Shown here: positions 1-7,054 of the stretch, one piece after another | Layout of the letters: every line of letters begins with the position of its first letter | Position numbering within the stretch: position 1 is the stretch's first letter | From: Spirochaetaceae bacterium bin103 | GTDB lineage: Bacteria > Spirochaetota > Spirochaetia > SZUA-6 > Bin103 | DNA length: 64,000 nucleotides | Direction: 5' to 3' | Assembly: GCA_002238925.1 (NCBI GenBank) | Contig: MPNH01000010.1 | Coordinates: forward strand, 1 to 64,000 | Translations under genes and position numbers: made by a program | Notes under the pieces: generated by a model | What the model was told of the DNA's origin: nothing | The model's input: the letters and a program-made list of their open reading frames with translations, nothing else | Database searches by the model: none

Positions 1-190
1 CCACTACATGAACGCGTGGTCGCTGCTGCCGTGGCACCCGAAGGAGCACGAGCGTACGGCCAACGCCGACCACCGGGCGGTGGAGCCGGTGGCGGGCGTG
101 GACCCCTACGCATGGAAGGGATACGAAGAGCCCCCGCGCCGCGTGTACCTGCGCCGCTGCAAGGCGAACGAGGCCGCCGCCGCGGGATAG
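1..190 (+). CDS. C-terminal fragment of a gene cut by the window edge, possibly PhyH-like
   Basis: An open frame enters from the left edge (first full codon at base 2) and ends at TAG 188-190, giving 62 residues. It begins H-Y-M-N-A-W and contains a P-R-R-V-Y-L-R stretch. Such tails occur at the end of phytanoyl-CoA dioxygenase (PhyH) proteins, and other PhyH genes lie in this window, but the iron-binding residues would be upstream and cannot be seen. It converges on the dioxygenase gene at 227. The coding frame is plausible; the family is a weak inference. Confidence 0.4.
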   Translation, partial: HYMNAWSLLPWHPKEHERTANADHRAVEPVAGVDPYAWKGYEEPPRRVYLRRCKANEAAAAG

Positions 191-226
191 AGCTCCACCG
201 CAGCGCCAGCCGGTGTCCACCGCCGT

Positions 227-862
227 TCACATGCGAAGAACGATGTCCCTCCGTCCGTAGAGGACGGGGCTGCCGTCGGCGGCGGTGTGCTCGGCGAGTT
301 CGACGATGAGCGCCGCGTTGCCGGCGGTCCTGGCGAAGATCGAATCGGTCGCCTTGCGCGGATCGTCGGCAAAGTAGAGCTGGGTCGTCAGCAGCGTCCG
401 CCCGTTCCGCTTGATCTTCACGTGGATGTGCCGGGGCCGCGGGGCATACTGGCCGGGGAGAATGGTGCGGAAGCGATACGTGCCGTCCTCCGCGGTCACC
501 GATTCTCCGTAGAACTGGAAGTTGGCGTCCCGCTGCGCAGTGCGGCGAGCGTTCGGATGCGCGTAGATCCCGTTGCTGTCGGTTTGCCAGATCTCGATTA
601 CGGCGCCTGCCACCGGCATGCCGCCGGCGTCGAACAGGGTGCCGCCGAATTCCACGATCTCGCCGGCGGGGAGACCGCTCGCCCCCTGCATGGCCACCAG
701 GTCGCTGTCCCGATCGGCCGGCTTGGTAACCGGATAGTACGGGCCTTCCGTCTGTGCCGGCGTGAAGTAGGTAACTTCGGCGGCAGCCGTGCCAGCTCCG
801 AGGTATGCGAGCAGCACGACCAGCGCGGCCGTCACCCAGCCGCCGGCGATCCATCGTTGCAT
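227..862 (-). CDS. Secreted intradiol ring-cleavage dioxygenase-like protein
   Basis: 211 residues. An N-terminal hydrophobic segment (about 6-28) looks like a signal peptide, so the protein should act outside the cytoplasm. The body matches the intradiol dioxygenase fold of catechol/protocatechuate enzymes: EGPYYP (39-44), a W-Q-T-D-S-N-G-I-Y-A-H segment with Tyr100, PGQY with Tyr139, and RPRHIH with His145 and His147. These give the 2-Tyr/2-His Fe(III) site. Classical enzymes are longer and cytoplasmic; this short secreted type has poorly known substrates. The ATG at 862 overlaps the stop of the upstream gene by one base (TGATG) and has a GGGAG site before it, so it is the last gene of a coupled three-gene operon. 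Confidence 0.8.
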   Translation of the reverse strand: MQRWIAGGWVTAALVVLLAYLGAGTAAAEVTYFTPAQTEGPYYPVTKPADRDSDLVAMQGASGLPAGEIVEFGGTLFDAGGMPVAGAVIEIWQTDSNGIYAHPNARRTAQRDANFQFYGESVTAEDGTYRFRTILPGQYAPRPRHIHVKIKRNGRTLLTTQLYFADDPRKATDSIFARTAGNAALIVELAEHTAADGSPVLYGRRDIVLRM

Positions 863-1314
863 CACTTTGCTCTCCCTGTTCTCGTTTCTTGCCGCGGCCC
901 TCCGGAGGCCGGGTGGCGATAGGTGGCGGCCGCGGCCACCAGGGCGCCGAGGGCGATGCCGCCGGGCGCGAGCAGCGGCGCGACGCCCTTGAGGGCGCTG
1001 CCAAGCAGTTCGGCGAGCGGAGCGTCGGGGAAGATCTCGCGCTCGAAGCCGAAGTTGCCCTGCAGGTGCTGCACCATGCCGATTACGGCGCCGGCCGCGG
1101 CCAGCAGCATCACCGCCTGCAGCAAGCGCGCCGTCACGCGGCCGGGGTTGGCGGCGAACACCGCGATCGCGGCGATGCCGGCACCGCACAGGAAGAACGG
1201 CACCACCTGCCACGGCGCCGCCCAGTGCTCGTGCAGCACCAGCTCCGCGATCACGCCGGCGAACCCGACCGCGGCGATGGCAAGCTGCATGGCGCGCAGC
1301 CGCCGCTCGGTCAC
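862..1314 (-). CDS. Small four-helix membrane protein
   Basis: 150 residues with four hydrophobic stretches (about 10-27, 38-58, 68-85 and 118-135) and an amphipathic region between the third and fourth, consistent with an inner-membrane protein with a loop of about 30 residues. I do not recognise the family. The start is GTG at 1314, which shares four bases with the stop of the HhH gene (GTGA), and its own TGA overlaps the ATG of the dioxygenase gene. Both junctions indicate translational coupling, so the three proteins are probably made in fixed ratio. A role as a membrane partner of the secreted dioxygenase is inference from position only. Confidence 0.65.
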   Translation of the reverse strand: MTERRLRAMQLAIAAVGFAGVIAELVLHEHWAAPWQVVPFFLCGAGIAAIAVFAANPGRVTARLLQAVMLLAAAGAVIGMVQHLQGNFGFEREIFPDAPLAELLGSALKGVAPLLAPGGIALGALVAAAATYRHPASGGPRQETRTGRAK

Positions 1315-1820
1315 GCCTCCTCTTCCTCCTCCGCGGTCAGCATGGCTTCGACCACCGACAGGTCCTCGTCGCTCAGTTCGACCAGCGCCGTCAACTGCGC
1401 CAGGAACGCCGCCGCATCCGCGTATTGGCGCGCCTCGATCAGCGCCGCCGCGGTGTCCCCGTCCACGCCGGGGATCTGCTGCAGGGTCTCGGCGTCGGCT
1501 TCGTTGGGATCGATCGGTACGAACACGTACTGCTCGTAAGCGGCGACCTGCTCGTCGTTGACGTACTTGCCAATCTCGCGGCGGAACTGCCGGATGCTGA
1601 CGTAGGGCCGGTACTCCATGAATTCGCGCACCATGCGGATGCCGACGCCGGGAATCTCGCGGAACTCCCGCCGCGTCGACGTGTTCAGGTTCAAGCGGTC
1701 CTGCCACTCCGGTTCGTCGGCGTTGCCTGCAACAGCGGCGAGGGCGAGCGCAACGGTCACGGTGCCCAGCCGCCATCTGCGCCGGTAGCGCGGCGCGCGC
1801 TTGTTCGACCTGGTTTTCAT
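1311..1820 (-). CDS. Exported helix-hairpin-helix (ComEA-like) protein
   Basis: 169 residues. A basic N-terminus followed by a hydrophobic segment (about 18-33) suggests a signal peptide or anchor. Two helix-hairpin-helix units follow, around 43-61 (N-L-N-T-S then I-P-G-V-G) and 103-127 (I-D-P-N-E-A-D then I-P-G-V-D), as in ComEA-type DNA-binding proteins. The tail is a run of glutamates. I chose ATG 1820 because GGAG lies 8 nt upstream; ATG 1835 is an alternative. First gene of the three-gene operon. ComEA homologues bind DNA at the cell surface during uptake, but its company here is a dioxygenase, so the role is open. Confidence 0.7.
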   Translation of the reverse strand: MKTRSNKRAPRYRRRWRLGTVTVALALAAVAGNADEPEWQDRLNLNTSTRREFREIPGVGIRMVREFMEYRPYVSIRQFRREIGKYVNDEQVAAYEQYVFVPIDPNEADAETLQQIPGVDGDTAAALIEARQYADAAAFLAQLTALVELSDEDLSVVEAMLTAEEEEEA

Positions 1821-2036
1821 TTCAGATGTCTCCATTTCAGCTTGCCTTGTTCGCGGCGGGTCAGGGCCGGCGAACCAGCGCTCGCCCACATTACAGCAAT
1901 ATCCGTGCCAGCCCGTGCAGCGCGTCTGTGCCGTCCCGCGGTGGGCGATTCTTTCCCACCGGGTGCACCGGCGGGAACATTCTACCCAGCCGCCGCTACG
2001 GAGCGTCCTGGATAGCCGTGCGGGCCGGTTTTCTGG

Positions 2037-3020
2037 TCATCCCGCCCGCGTCTTGAGCGCCAGGGCGCGGCGGGCGCCAGCGACCACGTCGGCGACGGAG
2101 CAGCCGTGGCGGTCGAGCAGGTCGAAGTAGGGGCCGGACTCGGTGAAGCGGTCGGCGATGCCGGTGCGGACCACCGGGACGGGGCAGCGCTCGGCGAGCA
2201 CCTCGGTGACCGCGCCGCCGAGGCCGCCGAGCACGTTGTGCTCCTCCGCGGTGACGACGGCGCCGGTGTCGCGGGCGGCGCGGGGGGCGGGGGCGGCGGC
2301 GGCTGGTGTGTCGGCGGCGAGCGGCTTGATGGTGTGCACGTCGATTACGCGGCACTGTACGCCTTCGCCCGCCAACTGCTCGGCCGCGGCCACGGCGCGC
2401 GCCACCATCACGCCGGTGGCGGCGATGGTCAGGTGGTTGCCGGGGCGCACTACCTGGGCGCGGCCCAGCTCCACGGCCTCAGCCGGCCCGGCGTCGCCGG
2501 TCCCGTACACGGCGGGCACCTCGTTGCGGTTCATGCGGAAGTAGACGGGGCCGTCGCTGGCCGCCACCTGTTGCAGCAGCTCGGTCTGGGCGTAAGGGTC
2601 GGCGGGCACCACCACCCGCATGCCGGGGAAGGTGCGCAGGATGGCGATGTCCTCGGTGGCGTGATGGGTCGGCCCCTCGAAGCTCGGCGACACCCCGCCG
2701 TAGGCAGCCATCAGCTTGACATTGGCGCGCCCGTAGCACACGTGGGTGCGGATCATCTCCACGGCGCGGGTGGCCAGGAACACGCCGAAGGTGTTGACGA
2801 ACGGAATCTTGCCGGCCAGCGCCAGGCCCACCGCGCAGTCCACCAGCGACTGTTCGGCGATGCCGGTGTTGATGAACCGGTCCGGGAACTCGTCCGCGAA
2901 CATGAAGCTGTAGTCGGAGTTGGACACGTCGGCGGACAGCACCACCACGTCGGGGTTGCAGCGCCCCAGCTCCACGAGCGCCTTGCCATACGCGACACGG
3001 GTGTTGATCAGTTCAGCCAC
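2037..3020 (-). CDS. Transketolase, C-terminal subunit (pyrimidine-binding half)
   Basis: 327 residues covering the pyrimidine-binding and C-terminal domains of a split transketolase. Visible marks are I-N-T-G-I-A-E-Q with the catalytic Glu that activates thiamine diphosphate, then F-E-G-P-T-H-H-A-T-E-D and V-V-V-P-A-D-P. It should pair with the product of the overlapping upstream gene to move two-carbon ketol units in the pentose phosphate pathway. The start is GTG at 3020, preceded by an AGGGGGG site and overlapping the upstream gene by 13 bp. Residues 265-285 hold a low-complexity Ala/Pro linker. Confidence 0.88.
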   Translation of the reverse strand: MAELINTRVAYGKALVELGRCNPDVVVLSADVSNSDYSFMFADEFPDRFINTGIAEQSLVDCAVGLALAGKIPFVNTFGVFLATRAVEMIRTHVCYGRANVKLMAAYGGVSPSFEGPTHHATEDIAILRTFPGMRVVVPADPYAQTELLQQVAASDGPVYFRMNRNEVPAVYGTGDAGPAEAVELGRAQVVRPGNHLTIAATGVMVARAVAAAEQLAGEGVQCRVIDVHTIKPLAADTPAAAAPAPRAARDTGAVVTAEEHNVLGGLGGAVTEVLAERCPVPVVRTGIADRFTESGPYFDLLDRHGCSVADVVAGARRALALKTRAG

Positions 3021-3904
3021 TGCCGCATCCCCCCTTCCAGTTCCGCCTTGGCGGCGGCGTACTCGTCTTCGGTCGGCGGTGTGCCATGCCAGTTGTGGTC
3101 GTATTCCATGAACGACACCCCGCGCCCCTTGGTGGTGCGGGCAATGATAACGGCGGGCCGCGCGTGCACCTGGTCGGCACGGTCGAGCGCCTCCAGAACC
3201 TCGCGCACGTTGTGGCCGCCGATCTCCTGCACGTGCCACCCGAACGCCTGCCACTTGGCCGCAATCGGCTCGTGCGGCATAACGTCGGCGGTGGCGCCGG
3301 TCTGCTGGGTGCCGTTGTAGTCCAGGATCGCCACCAGGTTGCCGAGCCGGTACTTGGCCGCCAACATGGCACCCTCCCAGATTACCCCGGCGTCGATCTC
3401 GCCGTCGCCGAGAACCACGTACACGCTGGCCGGCGAGGCCGCTCCCGACGGCGCCGTCTGGGCCGACGGTTTGGCGTCGCGCTCGCGCAGGCCCAACGCC
3501 ATACCGCAGCCGACCGCCACCCCGTGCCCGAGCGGCCCGGCGGGAATCTCGATGCCCGGCGTCTTGCGGTCCGGGTGCCCCTGCAACAGGCTGTCCACCT
3601 TGCGGAAGCTCAGCAGCTCGGAAGGCGGGAAGAAGCCGCGATGCGCCAGCGCCGAGTAGAGGGCGGCGCAGGCATGCCCCTTCGAGAACAGCAGCCGGTC
3701 GCGGTCCGGCCAATCAGGACGCCCGGGATCGATGCGCAGGTGGTGGAAGTAAAGCGCCGCCAGGATCTCTGCGCAGGAGAAGGCGCCGCCCAGGTGGCCG
3801 CTGTTGCTGTCGTGGACCATCTCCAGCACGTCCAGCCGGAACTGCTGGGCCCGCCGGTGCAGCTCGCGCACGAGCCCCTCGGGATGGTCATGAGTATGCC
3901 GCAT
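3008..3904 (-). CDS. Transketolase, N-terminal subunit (thiamine diphosphate binding)
   Basis: 298 residues, the thiamine-diphosphate-binding half. The metal/ThDP motif is seen as G-D-G-E-I-D-A-G ending in D-Y-N-G-T-Q, with S-N-S-G-H-L-G-G near residue 35 and G-P-L-G-H-G in the middle. Split transketolases of this kind often serve sugar-catabolic clusters rather than central metabolism. The start ATG lies only six bases downstream of a strong -10 box and has no Shine-Dalgarno sequence, so the mRNA is probably leaderless. Co-transcribed with the C-terminal subunit. Confidence 0.9.
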   Translation of the reverse strand: MRHTHDHPEGLVRELHRRAQQFRLDVLEMVHDSNSGHLGGAFSCAEILAALYFHHLRIDPGRPDWPDRDRLLFSKGHACAALYSALAHRGFFPPSELLSFRKVDSLLQGHPDRKTPGIEIPAGPLGHGVAVGCGMALGLRERDAKPSAQTAPSGAASPASVYVVLGDGEIDAGVIWEGAMLAAKYRLGNLVAILDYNGTQQTGATADVMPHEPIAAKWQAFGWHVQEIGGHNVREVLEALDRADQVHARPAVIIARTTKGRGVSFMEYDHNWHGTPPTEDEYAAAKAELEGGMRQWLN

Positions 3905-3910
3905 GCGCCG

Positions 3911-3939
3911 AACCTAAGCCGCACCCCCTCCCCGGTCAA
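3911..3939 (-). promoter_or_regulatory. Promoter of the split transketolase operon (leaderless type)
   Basis: On the minus strand, -35 TTGACC (3939-3934), a 17-bp spacer and -10 TAGGTT (3916-3911). Six bases (cggcgc) then separate the -10 from ATG 3904, so transcription should start at or next to the start codon. Confidence 0.75.
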
Positions 3940-4086
3940 GACCGCCCGGCCTTGTGCGTGGCGCTGCGGTGGGCAGCGCGTCCCATCCGTCCCGGTTGCG
4001 ACCCCGTTCGGGCAATGTGCGTCGGATTGCTGAGCCGTACCCCTTCGCTGGTAGAGACCGCTCGACCACACAAAACAGGCGGCGCC

Positions 4087-4115
4087 TTGCTGCCTGATCC
4101 GCAAGCGGCTATGTT
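4087..4115 (+). promoter_or_regulatory. Promoter of the nucleotidyltransferase pair
   Basis: TTGCTG (4087-4092), 17-bp spacer, TATGTT (4110-4115). This leaves a leader of about 35-40 nt before ATG 4156, unlike the leaderless promoters nearby. The 250-bp gap 3905-4155 also holds a diverged repeat: bases around 3917-3953 and 4032-4066 share an agccg-ac-ccc-t-g-t-aga-ccg pattern. Confidence 0.5.
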
Positions 4116-4155
4116 CTCATTGGCATCCTTCGGCAGGGGGGCCCGGCGGTAAGCG

Positions 4156-4713
4156 ATGGATTTCGAGCGCGTTCTCCGCGATCTGACTTCCGATTTCAAC
4201 GAGGAAAGCGTCTCCTACGCCATGATTGGCGGGTTCGCCCTTGGCGTGCTCGGAATACAGAGGGCGACCATGGACCTCGATTTTCTGGTGGCCCGGGACG
4301 CTCTGCCTCAGATCGATGAGATAATGCAACGCCGGGGTTACCGCTTGCGGTACCGGAGTGAGAACGTATCCCAGTTCGTGTCGGACGCGGCTCCGCTCGG
4401 ACAGGTCGATTTTCTGCATGCCTTTCGGGAGATCTCGACCGGGATGCTGAGCCGGGCTTCCGATATCCCGGCGTTTGCCTCCAGCCTCCGCGTGCGCACG
4501 TTACGACCGGAGGATATCATCGGCCTGAAGGTACAGGCGCTGTCGAACGATCCGGAGCGGGAACGCGGGGACTTGGCCGATATCGAGTTGCTCACCGAGC
4601 GCTACTCGCGCGAGATCGATTGGGAACGGGTGCGCGGGTACTTCGCGTTGTTTGATAGATTGGAGCTCTACGATGAGATTCGAAACAAATATGGCCCCGC
4701 TGACCGAAGGTGA
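4156..4713 (+). CDS. Nucleotidyltransferase-fold protein (AbiEii/DUF6036-like)
   Basis: 185 residues. The N-terminal half carries the polymerase-beta nucleotidyltransferase pattern: M-I-G-G-F-A at about 22-27 followed by M-D-L-D-F-L at about 39-44, and a third acidic position in Q-V-D-F-L near 80. The C-terminal half is helical and charged. Proteins like this act as toxin or enzyme halves of two-gene modules. The next gene starts inside its 3' end (41-bp overlap). It may be a toxin-antitoxin or defence pair, but the target is unknown. Confidence 0.7.
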   Translation: MDFERVLRDLTSDFNEESVSYAMIGGFALGVLGIQRATMDLDFLVARDALPQIDEIMQRRGYRLRYRSENVSQFVSDAAPLGQVDFLHAFREISTGMLSRASDIPAFASSLRVRTLRPEDIIGLKVQALSNDPERERGDLADIELLTERYSREIDWERVRGYFALFDRLELYDEIRNKYGPADRR

Positions 4714-4903
4714 GAAAGCTGAGCTGTTGGCGCTGGTCGGATCCACCGAGTTGCGGATGGATATGAGGAACGTGGCCAGCAGCATACGGAACCGAAAGGT
4801 CAGCGTTGACGACTATGTCGCGTTTGCCACCGCTGTGGCCCGGCTTTCGAACCACGCCCGCCCGCCGTTTCGAGCGATGACCGGGAGTTGCTTCAAGCTA
4901 TAG
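4673..4903 (+). CDS. Small partner protein of the nucleotidyltransferase
   Basis: 76 residues starting at ATG 4673, inside the end of the upstream gene, with GGAG 7 nt before the start. It is rich in charged residues (T-E-G-E-K-A-E-L-L near residue 11; R-N-R-K-V-S-V-D-D-Y near 36), probably all helical, and ends P-F-R-A-M-T-G-S-C-F-K-L. The 41-bp overlap implies coupled translation. I do not recognise a named family; an antitoxin or regulatory-subunit role is inferred from arrangement. Its last bases overlap the convergent aminopeptidase gene by 11 bp. Confidence 0.55.
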   Translation: MRFETNMAPLTEGEKAELLALVGSTELRMDMRNVASSIRNRKVSVDDYVAFATAVARLSNHARPPFRAMTGSCFKL

Positions 4904-6122
4904 CCCACTCGCCGGCGCGCATTACGGGCTCGGTGGAGCCGTCGGCGAGCACGCCGTCGATGTCCGTCTGTTCGGACCCGATCATGAAGTCCACGTGCGT
5001 GACGCTGGCGTTGGCGCCCGCCGCCGCGAGTTGTTCCTCCGACATGGACTCGGCACCCTCCAGGCACACCGAGTAGGCTTGGCCGAGGGCCGCGTGGCTC
5101 GATGCGTTCTCGTCGAACAGCGTGTTGTAGAACAGCCGGCCGAGCCCGGAGATCGGTGAGCTGTGCGGAACGAGGGCGATCTCTCCCAGGCGGGCGGCTC
5201 CCTCGTCGGTCGCGATCAGCTTCTCCAGCACCTCGGCACCGGACTCCGCCTCGACGGCGACGACCCGACCGCCCGCGAAGGTCAGGCTGAAGTGCTCAAT
5301 CAACCGGCCCCCGTAGTTGAGCGGCTTGGTGGACGACACCGTGCCGTCGACCCGCCCGCGGTGCGGCAGCGTGAACACCTCCTCGGTGGGGATGTTCGGC
5401 ACGAATCGCGTGCCCTGCTCGTTGTGGTCGATGCCGCCCTTCCAGATGTGGCCGTCGGGCAGCCCCACGGTGAGGTCGGTGCCGGGCGCGGCGTAACGGA
5501 GCGCGGTGTAGGCGCGTTCGTTCAGGTATTCACGGCGCGCCTCTAGCGTGTCGATGTGGCGGCGCCACGCCTGCGCCGGGTCGTCCTGATCCACGCGGCA
5601 GGCACGGAAGATGGCGTCCCACAGGCGGTCGACCTGCTCCTGCGCCGGCGCGTCGGGAAACACCCTGGCCGCCCACGGCGCTACCGCCGCCGAGATCACG
5701 CACCAGCTCACCCGCATGTTGGTGATATACCCGCGGCTGAACGGTTTCGACTGCTCCGAGGCCGTGCGCATCGTGGTAGCCACCCGCTCGGGATCCTGGC
5801 CCTTCAACAGATCGGGGTTGCCGCCGGCGACGGTCAGGAACGCGGCGCCCTGCTCGGCGCGCTCGATCATGCCGTTGACCCGCCAGGTCGGGAACTCGCC
5901 GAACGAATCGGCCGGCGCATGCCGGAACCGCACCAGGTCGAGTTGGTCGTCGCCGTAGATAACGTCCACGTACGGGCAGCCCGCATCGTAGGCGCTCGCC
6001 GCCAGCGCGCGGGTCAACGCCGCGGCTTCTATCGGCGCGCGAATCACCAGGCGCTGCCCCGGCTGCAGGTTCAGGCCCACCCCGATCGCCAGGTCCGCGT
6101 ACCGTTTCAGTTGCTCTTGCAT
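4893..6122 (-). CDS. Aminopeptidase of the thermophilic M29 family
   Basis: 409 residues, the usual length for M29 metallo-aminopeptidases (AmpS/PepS/aminopeptidase T), cytoplasmic enzymes that remove N-terminal residues using two metal ions. Family marks are N-I-P-T-E-E-V-F-T with a metal-ligand Glu, the following H-R-G-R-V-D-G, F-D-E-N-A-S-S-H-A-A-L-G and T-H-V-D-F-M-I-G near the C-terminus. I start at ATG 6122 because the protein then begins as known homologues do (short N-terminus before L-A-I-G-V-G-L). A possible -10 (TACACT, 6134-6129) lies six bases upstream and there is no Shine-Dalgarno site. Monocistronic. Confidence 0.88.
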   Translation of the reverse strand: MQEQLKRYADLAIGVGLNLQPGQRLVIRAPIEAAALTRALAASAYDAGCPYVDVIYGDDQLDLVRFRHAPADSFGEFPTWRVNGMIERAEQGAAFLTVAGGNPDLLKGQDPERVATTMRTASEQSKPFSRGYITNMRVSWCVISAAVAPWAARVFPDAPAQEQVDRLWDAIFRACRVDQDDPAQAWRRHIDTLEARREYLNERAYTALRYAAPGTDLTVGLPDGHIWKGGIDHNEQGTRFVPNIPTEEVFTLPHRGRVDGTVSSTKPLNYGGRLIEHFSLTFAGGRVVAVEAESGAEVLEKLIATDEGAARLGEIALVPHSSPISGLGRLFYNTLFDENASSHAALGQAYSVCLEGAESMSEEQLAAAGANASVTHVDFMIGSEQTDIDGVLADGSTEPVMRAGEWAIA

Positions 6123-6195
6123 GCGGTGAGTGTAACGTATCGGCGCACCGCCCCGGCTCGGCCTATACTCGGCGCCGGACAACACGGCTGATAGC

Positions 6196-6921
6196 ATGAC
6201 AACCAACGACACGGCACCCATCGACAACGACATCATCGCCGCCCTTGAGGGCGTGACGACCGCCACCTTGACCACGCTGCTGCTCAAGAAGGGCCTGCGC
6301 AACGTATGGATGCGCGGCACCCGTCCGCTGCAACCTGGCCAGCCGCGCGTGGTGGGACGCGCCTTCACGCTGCGCTTCGTGCCGGCGCGCGAGGACTTGG
6401 CCACCCCGGAGTCGTGGAGTTCGCCCACCTCCACGCGCGCCGCGATCGAGGCGATGCCGGCGGGATGCGTGGCGGTGGCGGATGCGGGCGGCTATACCGA
6501 CGCCGGCATCTTTGGCGACATCCTGTGCGCGCGGATTGGCAAGCGCCGCGTCGCCGGACTGGTGACCGACGGCGTGGTGCGCGACGGCGACGGCGTGAAG
6601 GCCACCGGGCTGCCGGTGTGGTGTCAGGGCATCGCCGCGCCGCCGTCGGTGGCGGGCCTGACCTTTGTCGGCTGGCAGGAACCGATCGGCTGCGGCGGGG
6701 TGGCGGTGTTCCCCGGCGACCTGGTAGTGGCCGACGGCGACGGAGCGGTTCTGGTGCCGGCTGCGCTGGTGGAAGAGATGGCCGCCGCCGGGCCCGAGCA
6801 GGAACGCCTCGAAGAATGGATCATGGCCGAGGTGGAAGGCGGCGCGGCGCTGCCAGGCCTGTACCCGCCGAACGACGAGGCCCGCGCCCGCTACAAGACC
6901 TCATTTCGCACCGACACCTGA
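6196..6921 (+). CDS. RraA-like / HMG aldolase family protein
   Basis: 241 residues of the RraA-like fold. Members are either class II aldolases (4-hydroxy-4-methyl-2-oxoglutarate/oxaloacetate) or regulators named after RNase E inhibitor RraA. The core is G-D-I-L-C-A-R-I-G near 108-116 and V-T-D-G-V-V-R-D near 124-131, which includes the conserved Arg-Asp pair of the aldolase-type active site. In sugar- and aromatic-acid-catabolic clusters such proteins are usually aldolases or dehydratases, which fits here better than an RNase role. A TATACT at 6164-6169 may be its -10, but I see no good -35. Confidence 0.75.
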   Translation: MTTNDTAPIDNDIIAALEGVTTATLTTLLLKKGLRNVWMRGTRPLQPGQPRVVGRAFTLRFVPAREDLATPESWSSPTSTRAAIEAMPAGCVAVADAGGYTDAGIFGDILCARIGKRRVAGLVTDGVVRDGDGVKATGLPVWCQGIAAPPSVAGLTFVGWQEPIGCGGVAVFPGDLVVADGDGAVLVPAALVEEMAAAGPEQERLEEWIMAEVEGGAALPGLYPPNDEARARYKTSFRTDT

Positions 6922-7054
6922 ATGCCCCCGTCCGTCGGGCACCGAGATGCGTGCGCCGCGTGATTGCCAGCAACGCCGGTAACCTGTTCATCTCCGCGAT
7001 CACGGCATCACGGTGATCTGGAACGGACGCCGGTCGTCTCGTTGAGATCCGCGT

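Noticed and set aside
6922-7054. A short frame ending N-L-F-I-S-A-I-T-A-S-R after the RraA-like gene, resembling a toxin start
   Set aside because: Too short, no Asp in the expected place and no continuation; treated as chance.
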